64,000 nt of DNA from JACVRW01 sp963771715 (lineage in GTDB: Bacteria > Actinomycetota > Thermoleophilia > Solirubrobacterales > Thermoleophilaceae), in assembly GCA_963771715.1 (NCBI GenBank), contig CAVYUQ010000006.1, positions 124,001 through 188,000 of the forward strand, read 5' to 3'. A model generated the notes under the pieces. That model was not told the DNA's origin. It did no database searches and was given only the letters and a program-made list of their open reading frames with translations. Of the stretch, positions 27,048-36,528 are shown in pieces; the stretch's first letter is position 1; each line of letters begins with the position of its first letter. The translations under genes and the position numbers were made by a program.

Positions 27048-28645
27048 CGGCGGCGCAGCCGCGTCGCGGCCCTCGCCGAGAGGCGCAGCCGCGCCGGCCT
27101 CGAGCGGTTCCCCACCCGGTCCACTGCGACCGCCTCGGCGCGGTAGCGAATGCGCGGCCGCTGGCTTGCGACTCGCGCTCGGCTGCTCGCCCGCAGCCGG
27201 TTCCTGCCCGCCACGCCGTTCTGGCGCAGCACCCTGATCACTGCGCCAGCGCCCGCGCCTTCTTCCTCTGGAGCTTGATCGTCACGCGCGCCCGCTCGGA
27301 GAGGCGGTACGTGATCAGGGCGCCGCGGACCGTGAGCCCGGCGATCACCGGCCGGATCGAGTCGACGCTCACCGGCGCCCCGGCCACGGCCGACGCGCCG
27401 TGTGGGTCGCTCACGTGCACGCGCGCGGTGAACGTGGTGGTTCCGCTGTAGCTGCGGCTGATGGTCGGGCTCGTGCCGCCGGGCGTCTCGAAGCTGCCGT
27501 TCCCGTCGAGGTCCCAGGCATAGCGGAGCGCGAGCCCCTCGGGGTCGCTGGAGCCCGACGCGTCGAAGGTGACCTTCCGGCCGCCGGCCACCGCGGCGGG
27601 CGACGCCTTGAGCGAGGCGACCGGGGCGCGGTTCGCCACCACCGCCACGCCCAGCGGGTTGTTGAAGAGCTGCCGGTCCTGGCGCAGGATGCTCTGGCCG
27701 CCGTCGGGCAGGTCCACGGAGACGAGCCCGCCCTCGAAGTCGTCGAGGGTGAAGTCGCTCACCACCACGTCGCCGTCCGGGGTGACCGCCGGCCGCTGCG
27801 GGATCACAAGGCGATCGGTTGCGGTGTTCGTGGTCTCCGCGTCCTGGACGCCGGTCCCCGGGTCGACCGCCACGAGCGCGGTCCCGCCGTTCTGGTTCAC
27901 GAGCAGGATGCGCCCGCCCGGCTCCACCGTCACGCCGAGCGGGTTGCGGAACAGGTTGCCCCACTGGGCCGCGTTGCGCGACAGGATCACCTGCTCCTTC
28001 GTGCCGGTATCCACCTTCACGCAGCGCGCCGAAGTCGTGCGTGCAGTTGATGACCGTCGTGCCATCGTTGAAGTCGCCGTAGTCGGTCACGAGCAGCGCG
28101 CCGTTCGCCTGGGCCGCGATGCCGAACGGGTAGCAGAGCGCCCCGCCCTGGGTCACGAGCGCCTGCGCACCGGTGGCCGGGTTCACGCTCACCACGCCCG
28201 GCTGGCCGGTCGTCCCCACGTTCTCCACCACGTAGATGAGCCCGTCCGGGGCGAGCGTGAGGCCCGCCGGGTCGACGAGCAGGTTGCCCGACGTGACGAG
28301 CGACTGCTGGCCCGTGACCGGGTCCACGCGGATGATGCGCCCGTCGGGCGTGCGCTCGGTCGGAGTGGCGTACGCGCCCATGTCCGCCACGAGCAGGCTG
28401 CCGTCGCCCGCGACCGCGATGTCGTAGGGATGCCGGAACAGGTCCCCCTGCGCCCCGTTCCGTGAGATCTCCGTGAGCGCGCCGGTGGCCGGGTTCGCCC
28501 TGAGGATCACGGCCGAGGGCGCCGACTGCTTGGTGACCACCGAGTTCGCGACGTAGGCGACCCAGGGGTCACCGGGACCGGCCATGGCCGTTCCAGGCAC
28601 GAGCAGCAGCACCAGCGCCGCTAGCAGGACGGCCAGGATGTGCAT
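27044..28645 (-). pseudogene. Secreted NHL-repeat/PKD-domain protein, two compensating frameshifts
   Basis: Signal peptide at 1-22 (hydrophobic run ending TAMA). Residues 25-330 contain six-bladed NHL/SMP-30-like beta-propeller repeats (DIAVAGDGSLLVAD, LTLAPDGLIYVVEN, IAAQANGALLVTDY, VTVEPGGRILLVNQ, AVTPDGDVVVSD). A PKD-like domain follows (VTFDASGSSDPEG, RYAWDLDGNG) and then a basic C-terminus. The frame changes near 28020 and returns near 27240, so both ends are in one frame and the middle in another, which points to two indels in the base calls. Probably an extracellular binding protein of about 530 aa. Its stop overlaps the convergent reductase stop. Confidence 0.75.
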
Positions 28646-28674
28646 CTACCCCAAATATCGGCCGAAATGGCCGT

Positions 28675-29604
28675 TTAGATAAAGGCAGGACCCCTGAGTA
28701 CGAGGTTCGCGTAGAGCGCCTGCTGGATCTCGTCGCGGACCCTTTCGGAGAGCTCCAGCACGAGCGCACGGTCGGCGGCCGCCTCGGGGCCGTAGGACGC
28801 GGTCTCGATCGGCTCCAGGAACTCGATCCGCCACTTGGAGGGCAGCGGCACGATCCCGAGCGGCCCGAGCCACGGGAACGTGGGCGTGACTGGGAAGAAG
28901 GGCGCCCCGAGCAGCCGGGCCACCGGCGGGATGTCCGCGATCTTGGGGTAGATCTCCTCGCTGCCGACCACGGCCACCGGCACGATCGGCGCGCCGGTGC
29001 GCAGGGCGATCTCCACGAATCCACCGCGGCCGAAGCGCTGGAGCCGGTAGCGCTTGGAGAACGCCTTGCCCGTGCCCTTCACGCCCTCGGGGAAGACCGC
29101 CACGAGCTGGTCCTGCTCGAGCAGGCGCAGCGCGTTGAAGGGCGAGGCCACGACGCCGCCGACCTTGCGGATCACCGACGACACCCACGGAAGGTCGAAG
29201 GCCCAGTTCAGGACGAGGAAGCGCGGGTAGCGCGGGAGCGGGTGCTCGCGCAGCAGCGCCATCGAAATCATCGTGGCGTCCCAGGGCAGGATGCCGGCGT
29301 GGTTCGCCGTGAGCAGCACGCGCCCGTGGGCCGGCACGCGCTCGGCGCCCTCCACCTTCACCCGCCACCACGACTCGTACAGGAACGCGAAGAACGGCTC
29401 CACCAGCTCGGCGAACTCCTCGTCGAAGCCCCATTCGTCCTCGGGGTAGTCGCCGTCGAGCCTGTCGAGGATGCGCTCGATGGTGTGGCGCGCGTCGCGC
29501 GGGAGCGCGGTGGCGCCCTTGGTGAGCGCCTCGGGGAGCTCGAGCCCCGAGTCGAGGCCGGCCCGAAGGCGGCGCATGAAGGCGATCGCGGTGCTCTGGT
29601 TCAC
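28675..29604 (-). CDS. PlsC-like 1-acylglycerol-3-phosphate acyltransferase family protein
   Basis: 309-aa acyltransferase with the HX4D box in NHAGILPWD, the acceptor-site FPEGVKGTGK, and the typical GAPIVPVAVVG strand. A long N-terminal extension (about 85 aa) precedes the domain, as in actinobacterial proteins that occur next to SDR genes. Likely transfers an acyl chain to a glycerolipid at the membrane face; exact acceptor unknown. GTG 29604 overlaps the SDR stop by 4 nt, implying a coupled pair. A 5-bp palindrome (28659-28673) lies between it and the downstream NHL gene. Confidence 0.88.
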   Translation of the reverse strand: MNQSTAIAFMRRLRAGLDSGLELPEALTKGATALPRDARHTIERILDRLDGDYPEDEWGFDEEFAELVEPFFAFLYESWWRVKVEGAERVPAHGRVLLTANHAGILPWDATMISMALLREHPLPRYPRFLVLNWAFDLPWVSSVIRKVGGVVASPFNALRLLEQDQLVAVFPEGVKGTGKAFSKRYRLQRFGRGGFVEIALRTGAPIVPVAVVGSEEIYPKIADIPPVARLLGAPFFPVTPTFPWLGPLGIVPLPSKWRIEFLEPIETASYGPEAAADRALVLELSERVRDEIQQALYANLVLRGPAFI

Positions 29605-30558
29605 GCCGCCGCCCTCGCGTGCGCCCAGTCCTCGACGGCAGCGACCGTCGAGTAGCGCGGTGTGTAGCCCACCTCGTCGGTGAGCCTGCGCGTGTCCACG
29701 CCACGGCCGTACCTGAGCAACCGCTGAAAGTCCTCGGACTGGGTGTCGAGGCCGAGCCGCTGTCCGGTGGAGGTGACCGCGCCGAACAGCGGCGCCGCGA
29801 TCGGCAGCGCCCGCTTGCCGGCCAGGCGGATCATCCGGGAGAGGCCGATCGTGCCGGGGCCCGCCACGTTCACCGCGCCCGGCACCGGGTTGCGCACGGC
29901 CGCCGTGATCGCCTCGAGCGCGTCGTCGATGTGCACGAACTGGATGCGCGGGTCGAAGCCCATGTAGGTCGGGCAGACCGGCTGCGAGAGGTAGCGCGTG
30001 ATCTGCGTCCGGAGGCCCGGGCCGATCGCGGGCTGGTAGCGCAGCATCGTGCAGCGCACGCCCGCGTGCCGGCGCGAGTAGGTCTCGAAGTAGTTCTCGA
30101 TCTCGGCCACGTCGCGCTGGAAGCGCGTGCGTAGCGGGAACATGCTCGCCATCTCCTCGCGGAAGAACTGCGGCGCCTGCGGCTCGGCTCCGTAGACGCC
30201 GGCGGACCCGCGTACGACGATGGTGCGGAGCGTCGGACACCCGCTCGCATGCAGCCAGCAGCTGGAGCGTCCCGATCACGTTGATGTCGTGCATCGCGAG
30301 TGACGACATCCTCGGCCCGGGCTGCCGGACGATCTGCTCGTGGACGATCGTGTCCACGCCGGTCGGCGGGATCAGCTGGCCGATCTGCGGGTCGCGGATG
30401 TCGGCATCGATGAACTCGGTCTGGTCAAGCGACAGCTTCGGTCGGCGCGTGTCGAGCCCGGCGACGTACTCCACGTCGGGATCGCGCTCGAGCTGCGCGG
30501 CGAGGAGGCTGCCCACCTGGCTCCCCACGCCGGTGATCAGCACGCGGCGTCCGGCCAC
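29601..30558 (-). pseudogene. NAD-dependent epimerase/dehydratase (SDR), one frameshift
   Basis: Extended SDR coupled to the PlsC-like acyltransferase. Starts at GTG 30558 (overlapping the upstream TAG) with RRVLITGVGSQVGSLLAAQL, continues with ADIRDP and INVIGTLQLLAACE, then the frame breaks near 30235. The rest (VVRGSAGVYG, FETYSRRHAGVRCTMLRYQP, IQFVHIDDALEA) is intact in the next frame to 29601. One-base correction gives a roughly 319-aa protein, so a base-call error is likely. The catalytic YxxxK is not obvious; the region corresponds to MFPLRTRFQRD. Confidence 0.78.
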
Positions 30559-30905
30559 TACGACTTGCGCTTCGAGGAGGACTTCGTCGACGAGGACTTC
30601 GCCCGCGTGCGCTTCGCGGGCAGCCGCTCCTCGATCTTGTCCAAGCGACGGCCGATCGCGCGGAGCTCCGCCTTCAGCTCCTTGATGTCGTCCGAGGTGG
30701 CCGGGCGGCGTCCCTCGATCACCTCCGTTACCGAACGGCGACCGCGCGAGAGACGCTCCTCGGCGCCCTTGCGCAGGTCCTCCACCGACTCGACGAGATC
30801 GTCGAGCGCGCCCTGAGCAGCCGAGCGGCTGCGCTCGGCCGAGCCGAGCGTGGCCTCCACCGTCCTCTCGACGGCGTCGCGGAGATTGTCGGCCGGCTTC
30901 GCCAT
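30558..30905 (-). CDS. Small coiled-coil protein with Lys/Ser-rich tail
   Basis: 115 aa, no recognised family. The N-terminal 60 residues form an amphipathic helical stretch resembling phasin-like or apolipoprotein-like helices (AVERTVEATLGSAERSRSAA, DDLVESVEDLRKGAEERLSR). A second helix (DDIKELKAELRAIGRRLDKI) has coiled-coil heptads. The last 20 residues are a histone-H1-like Lys/Ser/Arg tail. It is first in a likely operon with the SDR and acyltransferase, so association with lipid bodies or the nucleoid are both possible. A sequence-similar gene type lies 1 kb away at 31645-32091. Confidence 0.7.
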   Translation of the reverse strand: MAKPADNLRDAVERTVEATLGSAERSRSAAQGALDDLVESVEDLRKGAEERLSRGRRSVTEVIEGRRPATSDDIKELKAELRAIGRRLDKIEERLPAKRTRAKSSSTKSSSKRKS

Positions 30906-30947
30906 CCCGCTCGGGAGAGTACCCGGCGCTCACTATCGTCCGCCGCC

Positions 30948-31658
30948 TTGCCCCTCGAGCACGAAGTCCGCGCGAACCGCATCAGGCCGGCGGCCGACCT
31001 CGCCGAGCGGGTGCTGCTTCCCGGCGACCCCGGGCGCGCCCTTGCGGTGGCGCAGGCGCTGCTCGAGACGCCGCCGAAGATGTTCAATCACGCGCGTGGA
31101 CTATGGGGCTACACGGGAATCGCGCCCGACGGCGAGCCGCTGACCGTGCAGGCCACCGGGATGGGTGGCCCGAGCGCGGCGATCGTGTGCGAGGAGCTGA
31201 TCGCGCTCGGCGCCACCCGGCTCGTGCGGATCGGGACCTGCGGGGCGCTCGACGGGCAGCTCGAGCTCGGCACGCTGCTCGCCGTCGAGTCGGTGCTCCC
31301 GGCGGACGGCACGAGCGCCGCCCTCGGCGCGAACGCTCCGCTCGCCCCCGACCCCGACCTGCTCGAGCGGCTCGTGGCCGCCGGCGCGCGCCCGGCCACG
31401 GTTGCGAGCAGCGACCTCTTCTACGACCCGCGCGACGGCGCGGCCACCGGGTGGGCGGAGCGCGGCGCGCTCGCGGTGGAGATGGAGGCGGCAACGATCT
31501 TCCAGGTGGCGGCACGGCGAGGGGTGGCCGCCGCCTGCGTGCTCGGCGTGACCGACGTGCCCGGGTCGAACGGCGCCCGGCGGATGAGCCAGGACGACCT
31601 CGTGGAGCTGGGCGTGCGGGTGGGCGAGGCCGGCTACGCGGCGCTCAGGAGTCCGTGA
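30948..31658 (+). CDS. Nucleoside phosphorylase, DeoD/Udp family
   Basis: 236-aa PNP/UDP-family enzyme (hexameric class). Shows the family opening VLLPGDPGRA, the GMGGPSAAIVCEELI strand, RIGTCGALDG and the substrate-binding ALAVEMEAATIF. Cleaves purine or uridine nucleosides with phosphate; substrate cannot be decided from sequence. This is a second phosphorylase in addition to punA and deoA at 18-20 kb. Start TTG 30948, divergent from the coiled-coil gene, 42 nt apart. The 3' end overlaps the convergent gene by 14 nt. Confidence 0.88.
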   Translation: MPLEHEVRANRIRPAADLAERVLLPGDPGRALAVAQALLETPPKMFNHARGLWGYTGIAPDGEPLTVQATGMGGPSAAIVCEELIALGATRLVRIGTCGALDGQLELGTLLAVESVLPADGTSAALGANAPLAPDPDLLERLVAAGARPATVASSDLFYDPRDGAATGWAERGALAVEMEAATIFQVAARRGVAAACVLGVTDVPGSNGARRMSQDDLVELGVRVGEAGYAALRSP

Positions 31659-32091
31659 CCGTCAGGCGCTCCTGCGCCCGCGGCATCGGCTCCTCGCCCG
31701 GAGCCACCAGTGCGGCGAGCGCCGCGAGGTCGCTTGCGATCTCGTCGAGGCGCCCCTCGATCCGCGCGAGGCGCTGCTCGCTCGAGGGCGTGGTGGCGCC
31801 GGCGACGCGCTCGTCGAGGCGGTCGATCGCGTCCTCGATGCCCTCGAGGCGCTGCGACACCGACCTGATCCGGCGGGTGACCCGCTCGATGTCGGCGGCC
31901 GACGGGAGGTTGAGCGCCCCCATCGCGGCCTCCTGCGCCTGGACTGCCTTCTCGCGTGCCTCGAACGCGCGGGCGATCGCGGCGTTCACGACGGGGTTCG
32001 AGATCAGCTCCTCGGCGATCTTGCCGAGGGCCTCCTCACCCTGCCGTGAGATGCGGTCTACGAAGCTCTCGTCCTGCTCGGGGGCCGCCAT
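31645..32091 (-). CDS. Coiled-coil protein, function unknown
   Basis: 148 aa, start ATG 32091. Predominantly helical: FVDRISRQGEEALGKIAEEL, then AREKAVQAQEAAMGALNLPS and a strong heptad region IEGIEDAIDRLDERV-like between residues 75 and 130 (QRLARIEGRLDEIASDLAAL). Resembles PHA-granule/phasin-like or poly(R)-hydroxyalkanoate-associated helices in composition only. No membrane segment or signal. Confidence 0.6.
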   Translation of the reverse strand: MAAPEQDESFVDRISRQGEEALGKIAEELISNPVVNAAIARAFEAREKAVQAQEAAMGALNLPSAADIERVTRRIRSVSQRLEGIEDAIDRLDERVAGATTPSSEQRLARIEGRLDEIASDLAALAALVAPGEEPMPRAQERLTVTDS

Positions 32092-32207
32092 CGCGCAGGA
32101 GAGTACATCAAGGCCGCCGAAGGGAGGCCGGGCGAGGCCTTGGCGAGCAACCCTAACCCTCAACTTGAACCTTATCTACGTTTGAATAGCTCAGCCGAAG
32201 GAACAAT

Positions 32208-32262
32208 CCCTCCACTGGACCCGCGCATGAGGTGCTCTTGGGGTGTCCAGTCCGCGGGAGGG
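32208..32262 (+). other. Structured leader upstream of the peptidoglycan hydrolase gene
   Basis: The 382-nt gap between 32092 and 32473 has no gene I can support. It contains a long imperfect stem: CCCTCC-ACTGGAC (32208-32220) pairs with GTCCAGT (32245-32251) and, after a 5-nt bulge, GGAGGG (32257-32262), with a 24-nt apical loop. Position upstream of a secreted cell-wall enzyme fits a leader RNA element. I could not match it to a known riboswitch consensus. Confidence 0.35.
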
Positions 32263-32473
32263 CGGTATTGAAGTTATGGGCAGGGCCGGTCGATACAACG
32301 ACGAGATCTCGCATACCCGCCCCCGGGCGGCTTCCTCGTCCCGACTCCACGGTTCCCCGTTGCACACCGCAAAGCCCTCAAGTAGCGTTCAGGCCGCAGC
32401 AGGTGGTGAAAGCTCGCGCGCGCCTGCGCGCGAACGTCTGCGGCGTCCCGAGGGAGGAGCTGGAACAGCACGG

Positions 32474-34921
32474 ATGAAGACGCGGGTTCTTACCCTCCTG
32501 CTTGCAGCAGGACTTCTTGCCGTGGCTGCGCTCACCGCGCTGAGCCTGCCCGCGTCTGCGCAGACGCAGACGGTCTACGTCGAGCTCGCCGATGGCTCGA
32601 TCGTGCCGGTGCAGGTCGACGCACCGCCCGGCACCTCTCTGGACGACATCCAGCTGCCGGGCACGCCGGTCCCCACGCCGACCGTGCCCGAGACCACCAC
32701 TCCCACCGTCCCCATCGACCCGCCGACCACCACGACGCCGGACGGCGACGACCCGGCTCCGGCTCCGACCGGCGGCGACGGCCCGAGCTCCACCGGCGGC
32801 TCGCCGCAGGAGAACTCCGACTCCGGCACTCGCGTGCGGCCCGACGGCACGCGCGAGCGCATCGGTGAGCTCGAAGGAACCAGGGACCGGCTCTCGCGCG
32901 CGAGGCGCGGCCGCCGCGCGCCGCTCCGCAACGGCGACGGATCGCCGACGCGGAACAACCCCGGCTTCATCGACGCCCTCCCCGGCCCCTCCACCGCCAC
33001 CGGGGTCCCCAACTTCATCATCCGCAAGTTCCGGGTGCCGCCCTTCCTGCTGTCGATCTACCAGGCGGCCGGAATCGAGTACGGCGTGCGCTGGGAGGTC
33101 CTCGCGGCCATCAACGAGATCGAGACGGACTACGGCCGCAACCTGAACGTGTCGTCCGCCGGCGCCCTCGGCTGGATGCAGTTCATGCCCTCCACGTGGA
33201 AGATGTACGGCACGGACGGGAACAAGGACGGCCGCAAGGATCCGTACAACCCGGTCGACGCGATCTTCTCCGCCGCCCGCTACCTCAAGGCCGCCAACTA
33301 CGAGAACGACGTGCGCGCGGCGATCTGGGCCTACAACCACGCGGACTGGTACGTGGACTCGGTCCTGCTTCGCGCGCGTCTGATCGCCGGCGTGCCGGCC
33401 GACTTGATCGGGTCGCTCACCGGACTCACCGAGGGACGCTTCCCTGTCTTCGCACGCGCGCGTTATGCAGACGACATCGCCGAGAAGCAGCTCCTGAAGC
33501 GCGTGAACCGCGGTGAGAACGCGGCGCACCTGGTCGAGTCGGACGACAGCCGCCGCAGCCTCGACATCTTCGCCAGCAAGGGCTCGCCCGTGGTCGCCGT
33601 GAACGACGGCGAGATCAAGAAGATCGGCCGCAACCGCAAGCTCGGCCGCCACATCGTGCTCCAGGACGTCTACGGGAACCGCTACACCTACGCCCACCTC
33701 GGCGAGCTCTCGCGCTTCTACCCGGTGCCCAAGCAGGACGCGGACGACCCCAAGCGCTCCGCCCGCGCCGTGTCCGCGAACGGCGACCCGAAGCCCGACC
33801 AGCCCGCGTCGGCCGGCCGCCAGCTTGACGCGTCCGACAAGAAGGCCGAGCGCGACCGTGGCGGCGACGTGCCCGCCTCCGACGCTCAGGCCTCCGCTCC
33901 GGTCAAGGAGCGCCTGTTCGCGCATCCCGACGTGCCGGGGGCGCGCGAGGCCGGCGGTCTCGAGCAGCTGCTCGATTCGCAGGCCCGCAAGAACGGCAAG
34001 TACGAGACCTACAAGAACTACTTCTCGCGGCCCTTCGGCCTCGACCCCGACAAGGTCCGCCTGCGCCCGCTCAAGAAGGGCTCGCGCGTGATCGGCGGAA
34101 CGATCATCGGTCGCATCGGCCGCACCGAGCGGACCACCGCCGCCCACCTCGACTTCTCGATCCGCCCCGCTGGCCGCGGCGCGCCGAACATCGACCCGAA
34201 GCCGATCCTCGACGGCTGGAAGCTGCTCGAGGCCACGGCGATCTACCGCGCCTCCGGACGCAACGTGCTCTACGGCAAGGACGGCGCCGGCGCCATGTCG
34301 ATCGGCCAGATCCTGCTGCTGCCGAAGCCGCTGCTCGAGAAGCGCGTGCTCTCCGACGAGCGCATCGAGATCTACGAGTGCGGCCGCGACGACATCCGCT
34401 CGGGCCAGATCGACCGCCGGGTGCTCGCCACTCTGGCGTACCTCGCCGAGTCCGGGCTGAAGCCGGGCGTGACCTCCCTCAAGTGCGGCCACGGTGTCTA
34501 CACGAGCTCGGGCAACGTCTCGCACCACTCCTCAGGCAACGCGGTGGACATCGCGACGGTCAACGGGATGCCGATCCTCGGCCACCAGGAGGCCGGCGGG
34601 ATCACCGAGCAGGCCGTGCGCCGCCTGATGCAGCTTCAGGGCACGATGGCGCCCGCGCAGATCATCTCGCTGTTCGAGATCGGCGGCGCGACCTTCGCGA
34701 TGGCCGACCACGCCGACCACATCCACGTGGGCTTCCAGCCGATGTTCGGCGCGAACAAGAAGCTCGGCAAGCAGGCGCTCGCGGTGCTCGCGCCAGAGCA
34801 GTGGTCGAACCTGATCGCGCGCCTGCGCGAGATCGAGAACCCGGTCGTGCCGACCAAGCCGTCCAAGTACGCGCTGCCCACGAGGGACAAGCGCGCCAGC
34901 GACGCCCACCACGGCGAGTAG
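32474..34921 (+). CDS. Secreted three-domain peptidoglycan hydrolase (lytic transglycosylase + degenerate M23 + M15-like peptidase)
   Basis: 815-aa exported protein. Signal peptide 1-29 (ends ASAQ), then a Pro/Thr-rich linker to about 110. Residues about 180-300 are an SLT/MltB-like lytic transglycosylase with catalytic Glu in AINEIETDYGRN (about E215) and GALGWMQFMPSTW. Around 360-600 is an M23-like fold, interrupted by a charged insertion; it reads HLDF where active enzymes have HLHF, so it is probably inactive. The C-terminal part is M15-like, with SHHSSGNAVD near 683-692 and DHIH near 746 fitting the SxHxxGxAxD and HxH zinc sites. Start ATG 32474 gives the signal peptide. Confidence 0.88.
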   Translation: MKTRVLTLLLAAGLLAVAALTALSLPASAQTQTVYVELADGSIVPVQVDAPPGTSLDDIQLPGTPVPTPTVPETTTPTVPIDPPTTTTPDGDDPAPAPTGGDGPSSTGGSPQENSDSGTRVRPDGTRERIGELEGTRDRLSRARRGRRAPLRNGDGSPTRNNPGFIDALPGPSTATGVPNFIIRKFRVPPFLLSIYQAAGIEYGVRWEVLAAINEIETDYGRNLNVSSAGALGWMQFMPSTWKMYGTDGNKDGRKDPYNPVDAIFSAARYLKAANYENDVRAAIWAYNHADWYVDSVLLRARLIAGVPADLIGSLTGLTEGRFPVFARARYADDIAEKQLLKRVNRGENAAHLVESDDSRRSLDIFASKGSPVVAVNDGEIKKIGRNRKLGRHIVLQDVYGNRYTYAHLGELSRFYPVPKQDADDPKRSARAVSANGDPKPDQPASAGRQLDASDKKAERDRGGDVPASDAQASAPVKERLFAHPDVPGAREAGGLEQLLDSQARKNGKYETYKNYFSRPFGLDPDKVRLRPLKKGSRVIGGTIIGRIGRTERTTAAHLDFSIRPAGRGAPNIDPKPILDGWKLLEATAIYRASGRNVLYGKDGAGAMSIGQILLLPKPLLEKRVLSDERIEIYECGRDDIRSGQIDRRVLATLAYLAESGLKPGVTSLKCGHGVYTSSGNVSHHSSGNAVDIATVNGMPILGHQEAGGITEQAVRRLMQLQGTMAPAQIISLFEIGGATFAMADHADHIHVGFQPMFGANKKLGKQALAVLAPEQWSNLIARLREIENPVVPTKPSKYALPTRDKRASDAHHGE

Positions 34922-35054
34922 GGCCACGGCCTCACCCGACGACCGCGAGGGCCCCTTCGGCCTCGTACAGCTCGAGTTTGGCTTCCTGCTGGGGCCGCCC
35001 GACGGTCGCTACCTCGTCCGCCCCGGCGCGGATGCGCTGGTCGAGTCCGTCCTC

Positions 35055-35768
35055 GTGCTCTCGACGCTCGGCGCGCCGCAGCGGGCCGGCCGCCTGGGCG
35101 GGCGGCGGCCGCGCCCGGTCTCGGCCGCCGAACCCGAGCCGGTGCCCACATCCCGTGCGACCATCGCGCGCGCCACGCCCTTCGCCTCGACGGACGACGC
35201 CGCCGCCTGGCTCGAGAGCGCGGACCTCGATGCCGAGCGTGACGCCGCTTTGGCGGTCCTCAATCGCGCCCTGCGCGCGCACCGCGCAGCCGCGGCAGAC
35301 CCTTACGTCGGCGAGGTGTCTGCCGACCGTGCGCTGGTGGTGCGGGTGGGTTACGGAAGCGGCGAGGACGTGGCCGAGAGCCGCTTCGGCGAGGCCGTCG
35401 AGCTGCCGCGCTCCGCCGGCCGGCGGGTGAAGCGCTCGATGGAGGCGCCGGAGGAGCGCTTCGCCGCTCTGCTGGGCGGGCGCGAGGAGATCCACCCGGC
35501 GGAGGAGCTGGTGCTGCGCGCCCGTGCCGATTTGAACGCCGGCCGGCCGGCCGAGGCCGCGCTCCAGTGCCGCGTGGCCATCGAGGCGCTGCTGGCGCTG
35601 CTGAGCGATCGCGCGGACGCCGCCCGCGTCGAGCCTCACCGTGAGGCCGTGGCCGCAGCGGCCAACGACGCCCTGCGCGGCTCCATCGGAGCCGGCCGGG
35701 CCGCCGCGCTCGAGGACGCCGTGGCTGCGATGGAGCAGGCGCTGAAGCGGCGCCGCCTGGGCGGCTAG
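35055..35768 (+). CDS. Conserved hypothetical protein
   Basis: 237 aa from the first usable start (GTG 35055). No recognised family. The C-terminal half is helical and Ala/Arg/Glu-rich (ELVLRARADLNAGRPAEAAL) and recalls TPR-like helical pairs; the middle has a beta-like ADRALVVRVGYGSGEDVAES. The same frame stays open upstream to 34926 with plausible coding sequence (GPFGLVQLEFGFLLGPPDG), where an ACG occupies the expected start position. The real N-terminus may therefore lie 43 codons earlier. It is 4 nt from the convergent sirtuin stop. Confidence 0.55.
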   Translation: MLSTLGAPQRAGRLGGRRPRPVSAAEPEPVPTSRATIARATPFASTDDAAAWLESADLDAERDAALAVLNRALRAHRAAAADPYVGEVSADRALVVRVGYGSGEDVAESRFGEAVELPRSAGRRVKRSMEAPEERFAALLGGREEIHPAEELVLRARADLNAGRPAEAALQCRVAIEALLALLSDRADAARVEPHREAVAAAANDALRGSIGAGRAAALEDAVAAMEQALKRRRLGG

Positions 35769-35772
35769 GCCG

Positions 35773-36528
35773 CTACAGCGCAGCGAGCACGGCGCGCAGC
35801 TCGGTCACGACGTCGCCGTCCAGTTTCACTTCGGCGTCCTCGTCGTATGGCGTCGGCCCCTGCGTCACGAGCACCAGGCGCCCGCCGCCTCCGTGGGTGA
35901 TCGCCGGTAGGCCGGCCACCGGGTAGACCTCGAGCGACGATCCCACGCAGATCATCAGGTCCGCCTCCATGGCGAGCTGCTGGGCCTCGGCGAGGGCGCG
36001 TTCGGGCAGCAGCTCGCCGAACAGGACCACGTCGGGCTTGAGGGGCGCGACGCAGGCCGGGCAGAGCGGCGCCCCCTCGCCCTCGGCGAGCAGGTTCACC
36101 ACCCGGTCGAGCGACACCTTGCCGCCGCACTCCATGCAGACGCTCTGGTCGATCGACCCGTGCACCTCGATCAGACGCTCGCTACCGGCCAGCCGGTGCA
36201 GCCGATCGATGTTCTGTGTGATCACGGCGCGGATCAGCCCGCGCCGCTCGAGCTCGGCCAGGACGAGGTGGGCGTCATTCGGGACCTTGTCGGTGAGCGA
36301 CGCGAAGCGCTGGCCGTAGAAGCTCCAGAAGCGGTCCGGGTCGCGGCGCCAGGCGTCGATGTGCGCCACCTCCATCGGGTCCACGTTCTCCCACAGGCCG
36401 GTGCCAGGCGAGCGAAAGTCGGGGATGCCGGACGGCACGGAGATGCCCGCGCCGGTCAGGACGACGGCGCGCTCAGCGTCGCGGAGCAGGCCGGCGACCT
36501 GCTCGGCAGCGATGGAAGCGGCTTTCAC
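35773..36528 (-). CDS. cobB: NAD-dependent protein deacylase (sirtuin)
   Basis: Removes acyl groups from lysines using NAD+. 251 aa. Complete sirtuin core: NAD-binding VLTGAGISVPSGIPDFRS (about 23-40), ITQNIDRLH (about 103-111), catalytic His in EVHGS (H123), and a four-Cys zinc site CMEC/CPAC (C131, C134, C156, C159). Deacylase targets of this family often include acyl-CoA synthetases; it precedes a beta-oxidation gene pair whose 3' gene overlaps its start by 4 nt. Confidence 0.95.
   Translation of the reverse strand: MKAASIAAEQVAGLLRDAERAVVLTGAGISVPSGIPDFRSPGTGLWENVDPMEVAHIDAWRRDPDRFWSFYGQRFASLTDKVPNDAHLVLAELERRGLIRAVITQNIDRLHRLAGSERLIEVHGSIDQSVCMECGGKVSLDRVVNLLAEGEGAPLCPACVAPLKPDVVLFGELLPERALAEAQQLAMEADLMICVGSSLEVYPVAGLPAITHGGGGRLVLVTQGPTPYDEDAEVKLDGDVVTELRAVLAAL

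Noticed and set aside
32150..32163. AACCCTAACCCT telomere-like direct repeat
   Set aside because: Two copies only, inside a short intergenic stretch; no sign of a chromosome end.
32092..32473. c-di-AMP (ydaO/yuaA) riboswitch upstream of the wall hydrolase
   Set aside because: Location is typical, but the conserved GCCGA...CAGCTAACCTCG elements are not found; reported only as an unidentified structured leader.
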